Shown: positions 45,480 through 57,488, counted from the first letter of the stretch. The stretch: 64,000 bases of DNA from Siphlonurus alternatus (GCA_949825025.1 OX463778.1:4974501-5038500); one strand, 5' to 3'. Notes: generated by a model not told the origin, from the letters alone. Numbers and translations: made by a program.

Positions 45480-45764
45480 TAAAGTAGAGTGAGCGATTTA
45501 ATTTTTTTGAATGTTTTATTTTCTAAAAATAGTTCAACTCACCCTCTATTGAGAAATGAAAACCAAAAAATTCCATCTCAAATAGTTTCACCACAAAAAA
45601 TTCCCAAAGTTGGTGTTTCGGAGGCCTTTAACATGCATCCTTATATGGAACAGAAAACAGCTTTTTACTCCAACTTCGTCTGAACTATGGTACCATACCA
45701 ATTAAAAAATACATACGTAATCTATGATGAATTCTTTAATGGATTTTCAAATAAATTTTTATAT
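45480..45764 (+). repeat. Left half of a K-family foldback
   Basis: TAAAGTAGAGTGAGCGATTT, GTTGGTGTTTCGGAGGCCTT and TGATGAATTCTTTAATGGAT match the left arms at 39947 and 43335. The right arm is missing. Confidence 0.85.
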
Positions 45765-45808
45765 ATTTATATATATATATATGTATAAATTTATATATAT
45801 TATTAGAA

Positions 45809-48747
45809 CCATTTCACGTCATAGTGGCCACTTACACCACCAAATATAAAAGTTCTTTGATTTTGATAAAAATCACAAGACATGTTCGTATAATGAACCT
45901 ACAAAAATAATTTTTGTATTTTTCAAAAATATTCAAAATTGAGGGACTATGGGCAAATTCGAAATGGCGTCAGAATGCAAATGTATAGCAAACGGCGGCT
46001 CCAGTAACTCGGAAAATATTATGCATAGAGTAAATTTGATTTTTTTCCATGGATGCACGATCATATGTGTCTACAACATCTTGCTTTCAGATTTTCTCTA
46101 TGGGTTTTAGTTTTTTTTGTAATACCGGTTCCTGTAAGCCAAGTATGACGTTTTTGAAGCATTTGCTTTCCGCAGCCCAAATAAAGGCTTTTTTTTTTTT
46201 AAATAAAAAATTGATTCTATATAGCTCCTAAACATCTCTTCTTACCATAAAACTCCTAAAAATAATTTTTTTTTTCTCAACTAATGGCACAGTAAACGAA
46301 AAAGGGTACAATTCGTTAAGGTACCTACTTTGCGGGCCAAAAAAGTCGATGTCATTCAAACTTTAGGAGAATTTTAATGACACGACTGGAATCCTCGTAT
46401 CTTAATTAGTAAGAATCAAAAAATCTCGATTTACCTCTCAAGTATTTCGTCGCAAAAGCTATACTAGGGTAACTCCCTCTATACGCACCGCGTGCGCACC
46501 TCGTCAGACCCGTGATAGCACGCCGCGGCCGAGTGCTGTTGTGTTTATTGACATGAAACTTACGCAAAAATAATATTTTATTGTATCTATGGAATAACCT
46601 TTGCAACTTGCTACTAAAATACGTCACTGAGATCATTTTCCTTCCATTTGCTATTATAATTAAGATATGCGACGTGGGATTGAATTTTGCGTAAAAATGG
46701 TAACAAATATATAGAAGGAAAACTATCTTAGTGCTGACATAATTTAGTAGCAAGTTTATTTCATAGATGCAATAAAATATTATTTTTGCATAAATTTCAT
46801 GTCAATAAACACAACAGCACTCTGCCGCTTCGTGCTATCACGGGTCTGACGACGAGGTGCGCACGCGGTGCGTATAGAGTACTATATAGAGGGAGTTACC
46901 CCAGATTAATATCAGGTCAGTCCAATAAGGAGATGGGCTTGGGTCAATAAATTTCGATGAATTTCACATATGTTACACATCTAACCTAGTTTGATGAGGT
47001 TTGGGCATTATTTTTTGAAATTTCAAAAAAACCCGAATTTCAGGAATTTTCAAAAAATCAATAAAGAAGGCAATCTCCAGAGATAAAAAAATTTGTATCT
47101 TAAATTCTGCTCCACATAGAATTATAATTTAAATTTTTTCAAGTTTGTAGTCAGACTGCCAAACTTTTTTGCATTGAAAATTTTGACCTTAAAATTTTAT
47201 TAAGGTCAAATGTCAGAGGTCAAACTACAAAAAGCGTATAACTTCATACCAAAGCACATTGTTAAAAAAAAATCAAGATATAGGTTTAAATCCTTCTATA
47301 AAAAACCATTTTCAAATTTATGGAGAAATTCAAAATTTTGAAATTGCGATTTTTTTTTATTAATTATTCCGAGGTTTTTTTGAAAAATATTTTCAAGTTT
47401 TGTCATGAATTTTACACAGGTTACTCATCTGACCTAGGTTGATAAGGTTTGAAAATAATGTTTTCAAATTTCAAAAAAGAATTATTTCCTAATCTTATCA
47501 ACCTGGGTCAGATGAGTAACCTGTGTAAAATTCATCACAAAACTCGATTTTTTTTTTCTAAAAACCTCGGAATAATTAGTAAAAAAAAATCGTAATTTCA
47601 AAATTTTGAATTTCTCCATAAATTTGAAACCGTTTTTTTATAGAAGGATAAACATTGTTTAAAACCCATGTCTTGATTTTTTTAACAATGTGCTTTGGTA
47701 TGAAGTTATACGCTTTTTGTAATTTGACCTCTGACCTTTGACCTTAATAATTATTAATTTATTCAAGGTCAAAATTTTCAATGCAAAAAAGTTTGGCAAT
47801 CTGACTACAAACTTGAAAAGATTTAAATTATAATTCTATGTGTAGCAGAATTTAAGATACATTTTTTTTATCTCTCGAGATTGCCCTCTTTATTGATTTT
47901 TTGAAAATTCCTGAAATTCGTTTTTTTTTTTTTTTTTTTTTTGAAATTTCGAAAAATAATGCCCAAACATCATCAAACTAAGTTAGATGTGTAACATAAT
48001 ATATGTGAAATTCATCGAAATCTATTCTGACCCAAGCCCATCTCCTTATTTGACTGACCTGATATTAACCCCCAGTATAGCTTTTGCAAGGAAATACTCG
48101 AGAGGTACATCGAGATTATTTTTGATTCTTACTAATTAAGATACGAGGATTCCAGTCGTGTCATTAAAATTCTCCTAAAGTTTGAATGACATCGACTTTT
48201 TTGGCCCGCAAAGTAGGTACCTTAACGAATTGTACCCTTTTTCGTTTACTGTGCCATTAGTTGAGAAAAAAAAATATTTTTATTTTTAGGAGTTTTATGG
48301 TAAGAAGAGATGTTTAGGAGCTATATAGGATCAATTTTTTATTTTAAAAAAAAATCAGCCTTTATTTGGGCTGCGGAAAGCAAATGCTTCAAAAACGTCA
48401 TACTTGGCTTACGGGAACCGGTATAACAAAAAAACTAAAACCCATAGAGAAAATCTGAAAGCAGGATGTTGTAGACACATATGGTTATGCATCCATAGAA
48501 AAAATCAAATTTAATCTATGCATAATATTTTCCGAGTTACTGGAGCCGCCGTTTGCTACATTTGCATTCTGAATTCTGACGCCATTTCGTAAATACGAGG
48601 CCCATTGTCCCTCAATTTTGAATATTTTTGAAAAATACAAAAACCATTTTTGTAGGTTCATTATACAAACATGTCCTGTGATTAATTTTATTAAAATCAA
48701 AGAACTTTAATATTTGGTGGTGTAGGTGGCCACATGACGTGAAATGG
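45809..48747. mobile_element. 2.9-kb near-perfect palindrome
   Basis: Outer ends CCATTTCACGTCATAGTGGC and GCCACATGACGTGAAATGG. The arms run almost base for base to a centre near 47475, where GGTTGATAAGGTTTG meets CTAATCTTATCAACC. Each arm is about 1.2-1.5 kb; the left is longer because of an insertion at 46467-46902. No open frame over about 115 codons exists. Confidence 0.92.
46467..46902. mobile_element. Foldback element inserted in the left arm of the large palindrome
   Basis: Left GGGTAACTCCCTCTATACGC, right the inverse, ending TAGAGGGAGTTACCC. Inner arms share GAGGTGCGCACGCGGTGCG and TTATTGACATGAAA. The opposite arm (48065-48075) reads straight through the insertion point. Confidence 0.9.
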
Positions 48748-48924
48748 CATAATATTCGATGTTGCTTTTAGAAGGTTATAGCTATATAGTACATTTTTGG
48801 AGCTATAAGCTAGTACTCGAAAAATACATGAATTAATTTATAGACGTATTACCAAGTAATCGAAGTAATGAAGTACGTATGTACGTCATGCAGACCATGC
48901 AGTTTATTATATATTTAATATTTA

Positions 48925-49125
48925 TTAAAGTGGAGTGACGAGATCGAGCGATTGCATTTTTTTAACATTTTATTTTGTTCCGATAAAAAATTCTTCACCA
49001 AAAAAATTCCCAAAGTTGGTGTTTTGGTCCGTTTTGGAGGACTTTTAATTTTTTAACATGTAGTCTTACATGGAACAGAAAACAGCTTTTTACTCAAAAC
49101 TTATTAATTAATTGGTCCGAAAAGT
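48925..49125 (+). repeat. Degenerate left half of a K-family foldback
   Basis: AAAGTGGAGTGACGAGATCGAG, CCCAAAGTTGGTGTTTTGG and AACAGAAAACAGCTTTTTACT match the family with gaps. Confidence 0.6.
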
Positions 49126-49153
49126 TTCAATCTAGCGCTATATAATCTATCAT

Positions 49154-49477
49154 GAATAGAGTATTGTCCTCAATTTTTTTTATTGCAGAAATTGATAGAG
49201 GGTGCAAAGTTATGCTACCCTGATTTTTTTCAGATTTTTTAGAGCCCGGGAACTATCTTTAAAAAATTATTGAAAGTCCTTTTTGTGACGTCACGCGCGG
49301 CAAGTCCTATCTTTTTCTTAAGGAGCGGCGTCTCGTGACGTCACAAAAATAACTTTCAATAATTTTTTAAAAATAGTTCCCGGGTTCTAAAAAATCTGAA
49401 AAAAATCAGGGTAGCATAACTTTGCACCCTTTATCCATTTCTGCAATAAAAAAAATTGAGGACAATACTCCATTGCA
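49154..49477. mobile_element. MITE, ATGGAGTATTG family, copy
   Basis: GAATAGAGTATTGTCCTCAA left, TTGAGGACAATACTCCATT right; two GTGACGTCAC palindromes in the loop. Very similar to 54031-54348, so both may be young. Confidence 0.93.
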
Positions 49478-49560
49478 CTATATAGCTGCCTTTTAGTTAA
49501 ATTAATTTAATATATGATTATATATATAATAATATATATATTATATTATAATATTATATA

Positions 49561-49731
<171 letters not shown>

Positions 49732-49833
49732 TTATTTATATACATAATTAATTATACTACAGATGCGAATTTTTAATAATATTTTAATAATTTAATTATG
49801 ATTAGTGCATATAGTGTATTATGCACTATATAT

Positions 49834-49963
49834 ATAAATATATAATATATTTACAGTTAATAAATATAAAAATTACTACAGACTCTGCATAATACCGTTT
49901 ATTACAATCAATTATAATATAATTACACGTACAAGTCAGTGGAGTGAAAAATTTGAACAATAG
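49834..49963 (-). repeat. Dispersed repeat, minus-strand copy
   Basis: Inverse of 43076-43210 (CAGACTCTGCATAATACCGT and TATAATTACACGTACAAGTC). Confidence 0.8.
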
Positions 49964-49984
49964 GCCATGTGTCCTTAAAGTGTT

Positions 49985-50240
49985 CCACCGCCATCTGTGA
50001 GTGGCGCTGCAACTCCGTGTACATTGAGGAGGTGTTTTTGCGAAACAATGTGTTACGAAGATGGGGGGAAAATTTTGTGAACCGCGAGGAAGGTACGAAA
50101 GAAGATAAAAAGTTAACATTTTTCACTGCCAAAGCGTGGTACATATCTTCTAGTTTGCTCCAGTACAATTGTTTTCACCCTAGCACTGCTCAATTCCAAG
50201 GACTAGCGAGATAAAGAGAGCTACCTCGAGAATTTTTAGT
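49985..50240 (+). repeat. Dispersed repeat of unknown type, copy 2
   Basis: Same blocks as 3151-3420 (CATCTGTGAGTGGCGCTGCA, AAAATTTTGTGAACCGCGAG, TATCTTCTAGTTTGCTCCAG). Confidence 0.65.
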
Positions 50241-50445
50241 CGCCGCAGCTCCGCGCTGGCTCCGCTGCCGCGGCTGGCTGCTCCGCTCCGCTGCTTCTGC
50301 TGCTGGTTGCGCTCGGAGCCGCTCGGGTCTCCTCGGCTCCGCCCTCGTGGTGTTGCTGCTGGCGGTCGCTGGCGGTGTTGTGGGGGCGAGGCGGCCGGCA
50401 GCGGCTGCTGCTTTCTGTCTGCGGGACGGTTGCGATGAATAGTGT
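50225..50445. other. GC- and CpG-rich island in AT-rich DNA
   Basis: Rich in GCTGCT and CCGCTG trinucleotides. The minus strand is open in a low-complexity Ala/Arg/Pro/Ser frame (for example APTTPPATASSNTTRAEPRR). It could be a first exon or promoter of an unseen gene, or a trinucleotide-repeat region. No conserved domain was seen. Confidence 0.4.
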
Positions 50446-50743
50446 CGCGTAAAAGGTTATTTAATTTTAAATAATAATAAAGAATTAAAATAACTGCAGC
50501 GATATAATATTATACAATGTACAGGTCACATACTTTTATTAACCTCTTGACATTGTCATACTCGCGTGCTCGCGGTAATATAGCGCGCGGGACCTGCTCC
50601 CACAAGCAATCATGCCGCCACACGGCTGCAGCACGATGATGCACCAGCTCACGCGCGTGACCATTGCTCGTCGGTACTGCAGTTTACTTCCCCCTTTATC
50701 CTTGACTGGTATTAAAAAAATATATATATCAACGAGAATCTTA

Positions 50744-50896
50744 AAGCCGGTATTACACGATACAATTTTTCTAACTATTGCATACAGTTTTTTTCTTTAA
50801 ACTTGAATTCCATTTGTTATTTGTATGGAGTTCAGTTTTCTTGAAAGGAAAAATTGTATGCAATGGTTAGAAAAATTGTATCGTGTAATACCGGCT
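50744..50896. mobile_element. MITE with AGCCGGTATTACACG ends, copy 3
   Basis: AGCCGGTATTACACGATACA and the inverse, flanked by TTAA on both sides, indicating a TTAA target duplication. Confidence 0.9.
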
Positions 50897-50899
50897 TAA

Positions 50900-51290
50900 G
50901 GAATAATAATTATAAAGAAATACTGAATTAATTATTAAGTTGCTGGAAAATAATATATTTAATATGAGTAATTCTAGCTAGTAAATATAATAATCGAACA
51001 ATAATATATAACATAGAAGCACGTACCTGCATTAAAATTTATCTTTTCTCTCTCCTATAACAATGACCTACCTCACAGACCATGCATGTTATATCATGAT
51101 ATACAGTCATATATAATATATATAGCATCTAACGGATTATAAAATGAAGCAAAAAATACGTTGTTGTTTTTCTTCCGATATACAAAGAGTTTTATTGTTT
51201 AAAAAAAAAGCACCATATAACATACTTATACAAGGAATATTTTTCATCATGCAGTTTATATTGTATGTATAACATGTTTACATTTTGTAT

Positions 51291-51329
<39 letters not shown>

Positions 51330-51913
51330 TTTTTTGTCGGATAGTCGAATATCAACGACAGCATAATTTTATTATATTACAAGCACTGATTAGTATTAAA
51401 TTTACCTCTTTAGATGAACTGTGATAAGAACGGTAAAATTTCAAATACAAGGCATACATAATTATTTATTTATTGAACACATGAAAGACAGTGTACAGAA
51501 TAGATTATAAAATATTTTATAATAATACCCTAAAAATAAAAATATTTATTATATTATATAATACACAAACATATTATGCAGTCGTTTCAATACATATAAA
51601 AAATAAGAACACAGTACATATAAATATTAGTATTAGTATATAATTATTATATAGTTCCAACTTTACACATTTATAAATTATGATACAGTTATACAGTATA
51701 CAGATATATAATTATTATATATATATATTTTAGGAACTATCAAATAGCACAAATATTTTCAGGTAGTCTGAAAGGCATAGCGTAACAGGGGGAGTTAACG
51801 CAGTGGACAGTTTAGTATATGTTATGTGGTATTTACATTTAAGACGCATAAGAATATAATAATATATTTCACACTCTCATTACACCTTTGGGCTGCACTT
51901 CATGAGAGCCAAA
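50900..51913. other. AT-rich region downstream of the SWIM/YqaJ exon
   Basis: Contains a T-run at 51291-51326 and interrupted AT stretches. No gene is recognised. Confidence 0.4.
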
Positions 51914-53406
51914 TTACACTGCTGGAGGAAAGAGCTCTGTTACAAAGTGAGGCAGGAAATGGTCTTGGTACAAATATTTAAGTTTTTGCACTAACTCCTC
52001 TATGAACGGTTCGTCACGGAGAACCTCAATAATTTCAATGTCTTTTGGTGGAACAAAGAGTACGAAGTAAGTGCGTTTTAAGTTGCACACCAGCATCTGA
52101 CCTTGCACTTGGTAATAATATTCATGAGTTTTTTTTAACATTGGTTTATTATTGTCATCCAGTTGAATATAAAACCCTTTTTTGCCAAACATTGATTTAA
52201 TTTTTTGCTTCTTCACATACAAAGAATGAGGGCACTTAATTTCAACATTTACAAGTTCATCTCCAATTAAAACGAGCTTATCAAGACTTACAGCTAAGTA
52301 ATAAATTTTTGGATTTACAATGAGTCCTGTAGAAACACTGCCATCTACTTTAACTATTTTGAGAAACAAAGCAATTGCAGCCCCTTCAAATTCCAAACCA
52401 TGTCGTACAGCAGGTGCAGTGAACGGTTTTCGCTTCATTTGGAAGTGAACTACAGGGTCTGTGGTTATTCTAATTTTGCATAGTGATCCGAAAATTGACC
52501 CTGTCAATCGCAATGCACGTTCCTCATACCAAAATTTATTTCTGCTTTGCAACCTAGTATTTTTTTCAATAAAGATTGCCCGCTTTAAATCTACTCTTAT
52601 TATGTTCAGCATTTTATCTTGTACACAATCTGCAGTAACAATCAAAACATCGTCAATTTCTGTCTCACAAATAACAAGAAATAATTTGTTTATTATTTCC
52701 TCATCACCTGCACTGTTCTGTCTTGTTTCCACCGGCATACAGTCATTACTCTCGAGTGCGCCTATGATTGGTAAATCATTTATTCCTGCATTTTTGTATA
52801 ACTTAACGAGTTTCTGTACGGAACTTTGGTCGAGTCTTGCTAGCTTACTAGGGAGTGGACGGTGCACTGCCAATGCAGATCCAAGTACATTTTGCCTTTC
52901 CTTGCCAGGCACGTGCTTTACGAAGTTGAGATCGGAGAACATTAGTGGCTCATCACTTGTTGGTTTCCTCACGTGCCACATTTGTAGCTGGCTAGTGCAA
53001 GAAGGGAGTGCACCTACTTCTATTGTCGATACACCTAATCGAACAAGTGCCCGTATTTTATATAAAAGAGCTACGGTGTGTTTGCATTCACCCTTCTGCC
53101 CTGCAGGACACTTGCATGTACACCATTTTAACCTTGTTTTTTTCCCCGTGTGTTTCATGCAAACATGAATAGTATAAATTTGGTTTTTCATTGCAGCCTC
53201 ACATACAGCATTGAAATAGTACAGATTTCCTCGTTTTGCACTTTGCATATTCCGTATGTGATCTTCTTCATATAGAGTTTTACCGTCTCTAAGATGTTGT
53301 TGGGTTTTCGTGTTTGAGACGATCAGCCGTTCGTCAAAGTTCAGCTCAGGCATTTCATTTCCCCACCCGGTTTGGGGAACGATACGACTTTGCACGTGCT
53401 GCAATC
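51914..53406 (-). CDS. SWIM zinc-finger and YqaJ-type nuclease domain protein, long 3' exon
   Basis: A 496-codon open frame ends at TAA (51916-51914). It begins right after a textbook acceptor (polypyrimidine tract, then GTAG at 53410-53407), so an upstream exon should exist and the true N-terminus is not seen. Numbered from the first in-frame TTG at 53404: a SWIM finger C-K-C-x7-C-K-H (residues 97-109), then a YqaJ-like PD-(D/E)xK nuclease fold with RLTGSIFG (299), GLEFEG (336), AVSLDKLV (371, with the Asp), VEIKCP (387, E and K) and YYYQVQGQM (429). The acidic and lysine residues are kept; the usual Gly after the Asp is a Lys. SWIM+YqaJ genes are numerous in many invertebrate genomes and are often linked to mobile elements. 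Cellular role unknown. The intact frame argues for selection or recent arrival. Confidence 0.82.
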
Positions 53407-54030
53407 CTACGAAACAAAAAGAAAAAAATATACATATGAATATAAATATTTCTTTCTTACCTAAATTAATTGAACAATATTAAATGTTTTCTAAGTGCGT
53501 CCAACAAATTATTTTAATAAAATCATCGGGAGTGGCCTTTGTTCAGTTTCATTTTAACGTTCAAAGAACCGGAGAAAAAAAGTAAATGAATAATAATTAA
53601 TGCTTTATAATTCATATATATTACATAATAATGTATTTATAGACGAAAAATATTTTTTTCATTCATTCATTTATACATAATTATAGAATAAAATATTACG
53701 AGTTAAGAGAGTGCTGAGAGCAACCACTTACATAAAAAATAATTTTACATCACTCAACAACAAGTTTTAAAACAAGGAATATTATACATTTATATGATGT
53801 TTTTTTTATTTTTTCTTATACATCACTGACTATAACAGTAATAGTGGAATAACCTATAAATTATTATCTTTAACATATTATAATATTAATGTAGAAAAAT
53901 TACGGATTCCGGTCGTCATGCATATTATATAGTTATTACACTTTTGTACAGTATAATTAATGTCATACTTCTACCATGGTATGAAATGATACAAAATCAG
54001 CTAATAAGTTTTACTATAATTTTTAGTACA
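53407..54030. other. Upstream flank or intron of the SWIM/YqaJ gene
   Basis: AT-rich. No upstream coding exon could be recognised. Confidence 0.4.
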
Positions 54031-54348
54031 ATAGAGTATTGTCCTCAATTTTTTTATTGCAGAAATGGATAGAGGGTGCAAAGTTATGCTACCCTGATTT
54101 TTTTCAGATTTTTTACAGCCCGGGAACTATTTTTAAAAAATTATTGAAAGTCCTTTTCGTGACGTCACGAGACGCCGCTCCTTAAGAAAAAGATAGGACT
54201 TGCCGCCGCGTGACGTCACATAAAGGACTTTCAATAATTTTTTAAAAATAGTTCCCGGGCTCTAAAAAATCTGAAAAAAATCAGGGTAGCATAACTTTGC
54301 ACCCTCTATCCATTTCTGCAATAAAAAAAATTGAGGACAATACTCCAT
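54031..54348. mobile_element. MITE, ATGGAGTATTG family, copy
   Basis: AATAGAGTATTGTCCTCAAT left, TTGAGGACAATACTCCATT right; GTGACGTCACGAG and GTGACGTCACATA around CCTTAAGAAAAAGATAGG. Confidence 0.93.
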
Positions 54349-55129
54349 TATGCGGCGGCATGCAGCTAGTTGCAATATTTAATTATAATATATATTAACA
54401 TGTAAGTATTAATTAAGTTTAACAGTGCAAATAATAAAATTGTAGTGCATGCACAAATACATCATTTATCATATAATAATAGTATTATAAAGATGTCTTA
54501 ATGTAAAAAATAAATTACGAAGCATTAAAAATATTAATGGTTTATATAACTACAAGGCAAAATAATGGTTTCCTGTTTTATTTTTATGTTTTATTTGGTG
54601 GTATATCTTGTGCTTATTTGACGCATCATAAGTGGAATTTACATTGAGTTGCGTTATAAGATATAAAAAAATTATTGTTATGCTTTTATTATGCTATTAT
54701 TAAATAGTGTGGTGCATTTTGTTAATAGCTTCAAAAATTAGTAATAAATAATATCCATAAAAATAACATTAAAAGATGTTTGCTTATTTAAACTTCTATG
54801 TATAATAAATTAATAATTTTGATAAAATATAAAATCATACAGCATATTTATATTTATAAACTTAATATGTTGGCACCTAAAGCCGTGAATTTGGCTCTAG
54901 GCCGAAAAAAAATGCACAGTACTAGATTGGAGCATCGCGGAATGCTCAAGCCCCGAAATGAATTCAAATTTCTGCTTTGGGTCAAACCACGACGCTTGAA
55001 ACTAGTTACGGGCAAATCGAACTGCTACAAAGCCGATGAAGACTTTACTTTGGCATTAACCCGAGACTGAAATTTGAATTCAATTCCGCGATGCTCCGAT
55101 CTAGTTCTGCGCATTTGGTATCACATCAA

Positions 55130-55635
55130 TACAACGAAAACAAAAACCACGAAAGTATTTTCAACGAATGACTATATCCCGAAAACAATTACATCGAAAA
55201 CAAATATAAACGAAATTATTTAACACGAAATTAAATTAATACGCGAAACAAAATAATAACGAGAACAAAAATCACGAAAACAATTTGTACGAAAGTAATT
55301 TGAACGAAATAAAAATAGATGAAACTAAATTAGAACGAAATTGTTTTAATACGAATCAAAAAATATCGAAAACAATTTGACCAAAAGTTATTTGAACGAA
55401 AACAAACGAAAACAATCATGACGAATACAAAAATCACGAAAACAATTTGACCGAAAAGTTATTTGAACGAAAACATTTAAGACGAATAATAAAATAACGA
55501 AAAAAATTTGACTGAAAGTTATTTAAACGAAAGCATTTAAGACGAATACAAAAATAACGAAAACTTTGAACGAAATTTATTTGAATGAATGTAATGTAAA
55601 ATACATAATTACAGCGAAACAACGAATTATATCAA
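55130..55635 (+). repeat. Left array of CGAAAAC units
   Basis: ACGAAAAC/ACGAAAGT motifs recur about every 14-17 bp, alternating with AATTTGA and TTATTTGA. Confidence 0.85.
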
Positions 55636-55656
55636 AAAATCATTTTCAACTTAACA

Positions 55657-55701
<45 letters not shown>

Positions 55702-55851
55702 GTAAGTATATATATATATATATAAAATTATAATATATAAAAGAAAAACACACATAATTATATATTTATGAAGTATAATGGAAAAAAAGATAAACCCTTA
55801 TATAAAATAATATCATGTAAGTCATGTAACTGCATGCATTTTATACCAATG

Positions 55852-55913
<62 letters not shown>

Positions 55914-56179
55914 CTTGTATATTATAGCGCCCGAGTTGAAATAAATGTCATATTTTTTTCCCTATTAAAATCTTCTTTCATCTTTTCTCCTCTTATTTTG
56001 CACCATTTTAGAGGAAGAAAGAGGCGAAAAAGACGAGATTACGTCTTTTTTCCTCTTCTTGAACATAAAATATGTTAGAATTATTGTTTTCATTTCATCC
56101 TCACTTTGAGCGAAGAGGAAATATGGTGTGTTTTAGAGGTTTTCTTATTATTTTATTTATTTATTTTTTTTTTCTTAAT

Positions 56180-56945
56180 TTCGGTCAAAATAACGTTCAT
56201 TGAAATTGTTTTCGTTATATTTTGATCCGTCTTAAATGTTTTCGTTCAAATGACTTTTCGGTCAAATTGTTTTCGTTATTTTTGTATTCGTCTTAAACTT
56301 AAATGTTCTCGGTCATATAACTTTCGGCCAAATTGTTTTCGTGATTCTTTTATTTCGTTTTAAATGTTTTCGTTCTATTTGACTTTCGTTGTTTTTCAAT
56401 TCGTTGAAATAACTATTGGCCAAAAGGTTTTCGTGATTATTGATTTCGGTTAAAATATTTTCGCTGTAAATGCTTTCGTGCTTTTTAAGTTTCGTTACTA
56501 GGGTGGGGCTCGGGGCAACCGGGTCGGCGTAATGGGACTTAGGGGGTGAGGGCTCCCCTCGGGCGGCAATGAGGGCCCCCCGTTTCGGGGTGACGCACGT
56601 CTTTAGCCCCTTTTTACTTTTGTTTTGTGAAAAAAAAAAAAGTCTGATTGATTTTTTGGGGTCCAGCGCCCGTGTCCCCCCCTTGGGTGGGGCTTGGGGG
56701 TCCCCGATTTGGGCGTGGTGGAACTGGAGGGTTGGGGGCCGTCTGCCCGCGAGAGGAGCCCTTCCTCAGTCGCCCCGGGGAGGCTCGGGGGTATCGTTCT
56801 AAATGCATTCGCACATTTTTCATTTTGGTTAATTATATTTTCGTATAAAATGTTTTCGTGTTAAATTACTTTCGTCTTTTTTGTTTTCGGTTTAATACCT
56901 TTCGTATAAATTGTTTTCGTTCTTTTATTTTTCGTTCTTTTGACG
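56180..56945 (-). repeat. Right array of GTTTTCGT units
   Basis: Inverse of the left array, for example AAATGTTTTCGTTCAAATGA and CTTTCGGTCAAATTGTTTTC, interrupted by a GC-rich block. Confidence 0.85.
56498..56800. other. GC-rich block inside the right CGAAAA array
   Basis: G-rich runs (GGGTGGGGCTCGGGG, CTTGGGTGGGGCTTGGGG) contrast sharply with the AT-rich arrays, which resume on both sides. This suggests an insertion. Several G-quadruplex-type runs are present. No gene motif was seen in either strand. Confidence 0.6.
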
Positions 56946-57064
56946 TAGACTCGTGCATTTTTTCAGCCTTGGGCTGCATTCTGCTTTCATGGCTTAAGTA
57001 TCACTTTAACAAATTAATAATAATATACTTTCCATATAACATAACACATGATGAATCAACATAA

Positions 57065-57290
57065 TATATAATCCGTTTATAATCCGTTTATTGCATTTGT
57101 TATATTAGTGACGTCATGAATCATATGTTTTATATAACCGACGTAGGTTTAATAGAGCTACGTCGGGTGACGTCATGGATGTTTTGAACATTGAAAAAGT
57201 TCCGGCGTAGATTTAATGCGTCTACGACCTACGACCGGCGTAGACCCAGAGTACCCAGACAGTTCCAAAAAAAGTGGGAGTTTAGAAAAT
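57065..57290 (-). repeat. Dispersed 'TACGCCGG' element, minus-strand copy
   Basis: Inverse of 42885-43065. It ends about 110 bp before the SETD9 start codon and so may overlap its promoter. Confidence 0.8.
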
Positions 57291-57402
57291 ATTTCATTTG
57301 CTTTTAATTTTTTATTCTAAATTTACGTTGCTACATTAATTTAATATTTAATTTGAGACATAAGATGTATATTTAGTAAAATCATATTTCATAACAAGCA
57401 TC

Positions 57403-57488
57403 ATGTCATTTTCAAAGAAATTAGTGGAGAAATGGAAGAGCTACCGATATAGATTTGTTCCCTGGATTGCACTCAACCTTAGCAAACG
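57403..57488 (+). CDS. SETD9: SETD9 orthologue, exon 1
   Basis: ATG at 57403 opens MSFSKKLVEKWKSYRYRF, then VPWIALNLSK, and stops at a GTATGC donor (57489). The block YRYRFVPWIALNLS is the conserved N-terminus of SETD9 (SET domain-containing protein 9), a predicted lysine methyltransferase-like protein. The exon is 86 bp and leaves two bases; exon 2 supplies one. No clear core promoter element was found in the AT-rich 110 bp between the start codon and the repeat at 57290. Confidence 0.92.

Larger units (their letters stand above)
54869..57006. mobile_element. 2.1-kb composite element with CGAAAACAATTT arrays and GTTGGCACC-type ends
   Basis: The left end GTTGGCACCTAAAGCCGTGA continues to GAAAAAAAATGCACAG. 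The right end, read inverted, gives GTGATACTTAAGCCATGA and GCTGAAAAAATGCACGAG, homologous throughout. The ends also match the 5031-6583 palindrome. Between them, 55130-55635 holds about 30 units like CGAAAACAATTTGAACGAAA, and 56180-56945 holds the inverse (GTTTTCGTTCAAATGAC). A GC-rich block (56498-56800) lies inside the right array, and two AT runs (55664-55696, 55856-55908) near the centre. Confidence 0.7.

Noticed and set aside
52461..53168. 235-codon plus-strand frame
   Set aside because: Antisense shadow of the SWIM/YqaJ exon, which has clear domain motifs.
56569..56848. Open frames in the GC-rich block
   Set aside because: Long frames are expected in GC-rich DNA; no motif and no splice context.
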